Shown here in pieces: positions 60,818 through 64,000 of a stretch of 64,000 nt of DNA. Under the pieces are notes generated by a model. That model ran no database searches. It saw nothing but the letters and a program-made list of their open reading frames with translations, and was not told where the DNA came from. Each line of letters begins with the position of its first letter. Position 1 is the stretch's first letter. The stretch is from Halorubrum sp. PV6 (lineage in GTDB: Archaea; Halobacteriota; Halobacteria; Halobacteriales; Haloferacaceae): the NCBI RefSeq assembly GCF_003990725.2, contig NZ_CP030065.1, positions 186,001 to 250,000 on the forward strand, read 5' to 3'. A program made the translations under genes and the position numbers.

Positions 60818-61801
60818 CTACAGTGGAACCTCAGTCCCGTCATCTGCCTCAACCGCCTCTCGGTAGATTGTCTCGCCCGCTGCAGCATCAAGGGTAGCGG
60901 ATCCAACGCTAACCACAACCACCACCCCATCAGGCGATTTTCGCACGTACCCCTCTGTCAGAGGCACACCGAGTTCGATCAGATCGTCGGCGTCGAGATG
61001 GCTTGCAAGGAGGTCGCCGGTCTCTGCGGCCTCGTCAGGAACGTCGGCGAATGTCTGCTCGGCGCGCTCAAGGATCTGCGAGTCGAGTTCTTGCATCTCC
61101 GCCGTAAACGCGCCGACCGCGACGACGAGACTCCCCGCACCGAGTGCGTCAGGTGGGAAGACGGGTTCGGTCGCAGTCGTCGCGGTCACGACCACATCGG
61201 CTCCCTCCACGGCGTCTCTCGACGTGTCCACTGCACGGGCTGGAATATCCGCCTCGCGCAGATCTGTTGCACACGTCGTTCGCGACTCGCTCGGTGAGTA
61301 GATGCGGACATCCGAAAGCGTCGCCACGGTCTCAATCGCTTTCGCCTGCCACCGTGCCTGCGCGCCTGCTCCCACGATTCCGAGTGTAAGACTGTCTCCA
61401 TCCGGTTCCGGTGCCAAGGCCCTGACGGAAACCGCCCCGATACAGCCGGTCCGAGCGTTCGTAATTGTCGTCCCTGCCATCAACGCCTTCGGGAGGCCCG
61501 TCCGAGCTTCCGTGAGGACGACCTGGGCATTGATCGTCGGGAGTCCTTGCTTTGCGTTCCCCTCGTGAACGCCGACGAGTTTCGTCGCGTAGTGGTCCGC
61601 CCCGTGAACGTAGGCTGGCATCGCGATCCCGGTTCCGATGGCTTCGTCGCCGTCGAGACCCGCACCGACTGGGAAATGCGGTCGGTGGGGGCGTTCAACC
61701 TCGCCAGCAGCCTGTTTGACTAATGCGTCATCGACTACGTCAACGAGCCTCGCAAGTTCAAGATTTTTGTCGACTTCCGCTGCGGAAAGGACGAGCATCA
61801 T
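60818..61801 (-). CDS. Ornithine cyclodeaminase/mu-crystallin family enzyme
   Basis: A 327-residue NAD(P)-dependent protein. Substrate-binding N-terminal domain (HYATKLVGVHEGNAKQGLPTINAQVVLTEARTGLPKALMAG), then a Rossmann motif GIVGAGAQARWQ (GAGAQA at residues 144-149) and DVVVTATTATEPVF. Members act as ornithine cyclodeaminase, ketimine or pyrroline-2-carboxylate reductase, or alanine dehydrogenase. Divergent from the FAD oxidoreductase; the pair could oxidise an imported amino acid and reduce the imine. Confidence 0.82.
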   Translation of the reverse strand: MMLVLSAAEVDKNLELARLVDVVDDALVKQAAGEVERPHRPHFPVGAGLDGDEAIGTGIAMPAYVHGADHYATKLVGVHEGNAKQGLPTINAQVVLTEARTGLPKALMAGTTITNARTGCIGAVSVRALAPEPDGDSLTLGIVGAGAQARWQAKAIETVATLSDVRIYSPSESRTTCATDLREADIPARAVDTSRDAVEGADVVVTATTATEPVFPPDALGAGSLVVAVGAFTAEMQELDSQILERAEQTFADVPDEAAETGDLLASHLDADDLIELGVPLTEGYVRKSPDGVVVVVSVGSATLDAAAGETIYREAVEADDGTEVPL

Positions 61802-61941
61802 AATCAGGTCGTTGGTTCCCGACGACTTAGCCTGATCGTCGGCCGACTACTTGGCACGCTCGCCTCTCTCGCCTACTCTTTGATCACAGAGAGAGACTGA
61901 TCGGCGTCGTACGTTTATGTTCTGGGGAGCGATCGAGAGGT

Positions 61942-63111
61942 ATGGACACACTCGTTGTCGGCGGGGGCGTCGTCGGGCTTGCAGCCGCGTACTCGTTGGC
62001 TGATCGCGGCGCAAACGTGACATTAGTCGAGAAGGGGTCGCTCGGAGCTGGGAGCACCACTCGTTCGGCCGGCGGGATCCGATCGCAGTTCTCGACGCGC
62101 GTGAATGTCGAACTCTCACTCGCTAGCAAGGCGGTTTGGAACGCCTTCGAGGAGCGGTTCGGTGTAGATATCGGGCTCCGGAAGAACGGCTATCTGTTTG
62201 TAGCCCGAAGTGAAGAAACCGCTGCGAAGTTCCGCGAGAACGTTGCAATGCAGCGCGAACTCGGTGCCGAAAGCGAACTGCTCACGCCCGCAGAGGCGAC
62301 AGAGCACTGCCCTGGGCTCGACCCAGACCCGTTCGTTGCGGCGACGTACAACTCCACCGACGGGATCGCCGATCCGAACCTTGCCCTCCAGGGGTATGCC
62401 GAGGCTGCCCGCGAGTTAGGTGTCGACATCCGAACGAAAACGGCGGTCACAACACTCCACCGCGAGGGCGACCGTGTCGTCGGCGCTGAGCTCCGAGCGG
62501 TGGACGCCAAAGAGTCCGAGCGGCACGCGGTCGACTGCGTCGTCAACGCTGCAGGCGCGTGGGCCCCGACAGTCGCTGCCATGGCTGGCGTTGATCTCCC
62601 GATTTCGCCTCGACGACGGCAGATCGCTGTGGTCGAGCCGACTTCCCCAGTCTCTGAGTCAGTTCCACTGACAATCGATCTTGAGACGGGGTCGTACTTC
62701 CGCCCCGAGCGAGAGGGCTTGGCGCTTGTCGGGGGGCAGTTTGACGAAACTGCTGACCCTGACCAAGACCCCGACGCCTACGACGAGGGAATGGATATCG
62801 AATGGGCAGCGCAAGCGGTGGAAAACGCCGATGCGTACACCGAGTACTTCGGACTCGATACCCGGATCAAACGGGGCTGGGCCGGGCTGTACGCGGTCAC
62901 ACTGGATCGACACCCGATTGTCGAGGAGTCGATCCCCGGTCTCGTCACCGTCGCTGGCTTCTCTGGTCACGGGTTCCAGCACGCACCCGCTTCTGGACAG
63001 ATTGTCGCCGACCTCATCGTTGACGGGGGGACGGATCTCACGGATATCTCGCCGCTCTCACGGGATCGGTTTGAGAATGGTGAGACGATCAGCGAACAAA
63101 GCGTCGCATAA
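61942..63111 (+). CDS. FAD-dependent amino-acid/amine oxidoreductase (DAO family)
   Basis: A 389-residue flavoprotein starting MDTLVVGGGVVGLAAAYSLADRG (FAD GxGxxG as GGGVVG, residues 7-12), with SAGGIRSQF, VVNAAGAWAP and the C-terminal GWAGLYAVTLDRHPIVEESIPGLVTVAGFSGHGFQHAPASGQIVADLI typical of DAO/sarcosine-oxidase-like enzymes. It is divergent from the ornithine-cyclodeaminase-family gene across 140 bp. Substrate not known. Confidence 0.87.
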   Translation: MDTLVVGGGVVGLAAAYSLADRGANVTLVEKGSLGAGSTTRSAGGIRSQFSTRVNVELSLASKAVWNAFEERFGVDIGLRKNGYLFVARSEETAAKFRENVAMQRELGAESELLTPAEATEHCPGLDPDPFVAATYNSTDGIADPNLALQGYAEAARELGVDIRTKTAVTTLHREGDRVVGAELRAVDAKESERHAVDCVVNAAGAWAPTVAAMAGVDLPISPRRRQIAVVEPTSPVSESVPLTIDLETGSYFRPEREGLALVGGQFDETADPDQDPDAYDEGMDIEWAAQAVENADAYTEYFGLDTRIKRGWAGLYAVTLDRHPIVEESIPGLVTVAGFSGHGFQHAPASGQIVADLIVDGGTDLTDISPLSRDRFENGETISEQSVA

Positions 63112-63166
63112 AGGAGAGACTCCGTCTTATGAATCCAAACCGAGGGCAAAAAAATGGGCCGGCACA

Positions 63167-63246
63167 AGGTCCGTCTGAAGCTATCATACTCCGGTAGCTC
63201 TCGGAGCAGATCCACCGGGCTTCAACCCCACAGAGGTCCGTCTGAA
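63167..63246. repeat. 13-bp direct repeat
   Basis: AGGTCCGTCTGAA occurs at 63167-63179 and 63234-63246 in a gene-free stretch between the oxidoreductase and a transposase remnant, possibly an old IS border. Confidence 0.4.
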
Positions 63247-63326
63247 ACCCGTCGTTCCCCTATACGAGTTCAGATGGCGACATTAGCTTCAACGGGCTGT
63301 ATTGAATCGCTGTAAAGCGGAGAGAT

Positions 63327-63461
63327 TCACTGTTTGACGAAGCGCTTGATGTTCTGGATAATATACGTCAGCGCAATCTCGCGGGAATCACAGAACCACC
63401 AGCGCTCGCACGGCAAAACCAGGACCGAGCGCTTCACAGCCGCGTTCACAGTTTTACGGAA
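63327..63461 (-). pseudogene. Transposase C-terminal remnant (IS5-like)
   Basis: 45 codons ending in TGA read KTVNAAVKRS ... SREIALTYIIQNIKRFVKQ, the pattern of the C-terminus of haloarchaeal IS5-family transposases (REI.L...YNIKR). The rest is gone. Confidence 0.5.
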
Positions 63462-63505
63462 AATTGAGGAGAAAGCCTCGCGCTTTAGCGCGAGGAGGAT
63501 GTCAA
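63462..63505. repeat. Collapsed TnpB-element ends (left end joined to right end)
   Basis: AATTGAGGAGAAAGCCTCGC matches the left end of the element at 12405, and GCGAGGAGGATGTCAA matches its right end; between them one shared hairpin remains and no gene. It supplies the stop codon of the RND gene. Confidence 0.6.
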
Positions 63506-64000
63506 TCGGCTTCGTGAGTTTGCTCAGTGGTGGTTTCGCTCTTTGAGACAGACGATCTGAGCGTCAATACAGCAGGAAGGATCCCGAAGGCAGTTGCGAG
63601 CGACAGCCCGATCGCCAACACGGTCGTCACCCCGAAGTTCGCGAGGACCGGGAATCGCGAGGCGACGAGGATACCGAACCCGAAGATCGTCGTGAAACTG
63701 GATCCAATAATCGGCCGAGATAGCTTGGCAACCGACGTCGCCGCGGCTCCGAGTGGCGGTCGACCGTGCGTCTCCGTCTCGAAGACGAACCGCTCGTAGA
63801 TATGGATCCCGTATGTCACGCCAATCCCGAGCGTGAGTGACGACATCGTGATTGTGAGGGGATTCCACGGGACGGAAAGTAGGTACATTCCCCCGGCGAC
63901 GAGAAGTGCCGCGCTCCCGGCGACGCTGACGACGATAATTCCGGACACCCGGACCGACCGGAACGCGAGCGACAGGAACACAAACCCGAGCGCGAAGGAG
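63502..64000 (-). CDS. RND/MMPL family transporter (5' end outside window)
   Basis: The last 165 residues of an RND superfamily exporter run off the window's right end. Hydrophobic helices and the family block VPWNPLTITMSSLTLGIGVTYGIHIYERFVFE, then LSRPIIGSSFTTIFGFGILVASRFPVLANFG are clear. The stop (TGA at 63502-63504) lies in the collapsed TnpB-element sequence, so the native C-terminus may have been altered. Confidence 0.82.
   Translation of the reverse strand, partial: SFALGFVFLSLAFRSVRVSGIIVVSVAGSAALLVAGGMYLLSVPWNPLTITMSSLTLGIGVTYGIHIYERFVFETETHGRPPLGAAATSVAKLSRPIIGSSFTTIFGFGILVASRFPVLANFGVTTVLAIGLSLATAFGILPAVLTLRSSVSKSETTTEQTHEAD

Overview
The window looks like part of a haloarchaeal (class Halobacteria) replicon, most likely a megaplasmid or a plasmid-derived island. 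Proteins are strongly acidic, genes have TATA-type and often leaderless promoters, and several families are archaeal or haloarchaeal: CheF, HalOD1-like, haloarchaeal winged-helix regulators, SWIM zinc fingers and TnpB-rich IS200/IS605 elements. No rRNA, tRNA or CRISPR array was recognised. Functional names come from reading motifs in the translated sequence; no database search was run.

Layout. 1-7 kb: end of an NhaC-type antiporter gene, a nest of TnpB elements that has left only the tail of a histidine kinase, an ArsR-like regulator facing a conserved unknown, and a complete IS200/IS605 element. 7-14.7 kb: accessory genes (DUF6788-like, lipoprotein, winged-helix regulator, SWIM protein, a CheF-receiver fusion) with four copies of a GTTAACCAAC palindrome. 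14.7-17.9 kb: an AbiEi/AbiEii-like toxin-antitoxin pair and small unknown genes. 17.9-23.3 kb: an IS607 element, then minus-strand operons of small zinc-ribbon and membrane proteins, each behind a repeated GC-rich leader and ending in a T-tract. 23.2-25.3 kb: long non-coding DNA with large dyad repeats. 25.3-31 kb: a replication module made of a DnaG-type primase split by one in-frame TAG, 13-bp iterons at its upstream end, and a PIN/winged-helix toxin-antitoxin pair.

31-33.5 kb is a mosaic of IS fragments, including a displaced piece of the primase gene. 33.5-43.4 kb holds two tandem rifampicin-phosphotransferase/PEP-synthase-like genes in an operon with a TetR repressor, an MscS gene with an in-frame TAG, an HtpX-like protease, and a second TetR operon. 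Three promoters here share a TACTGAACGTT operator. 43.4-49 kb is an ABC exporter, a secreted repeat protein and a regulator/membrane-protein pair. 49-54.8 kb has a truncated TetR gene, a potassium channel, an AI-2E-type permease, a CBS protein and a second IS6 copy. 55-63 kb is a branched-chain-type (liv) ABC importer with a VOC protein, an ornithine-cyclodeaminase-family enzyme and an FAD amine/amino-acid oxidoreductase, probably one nitrogen-compound uptake and oxidation unit. The window ends in an RND/MMPL exporter.

The most interesting signals are the amber-split primase with iterons on one side and dyad repeats on the other, the repeated leader modules at 20-22.6 kb, the recurring GTTAACCAAC palindromes, and the shared TetR operator.
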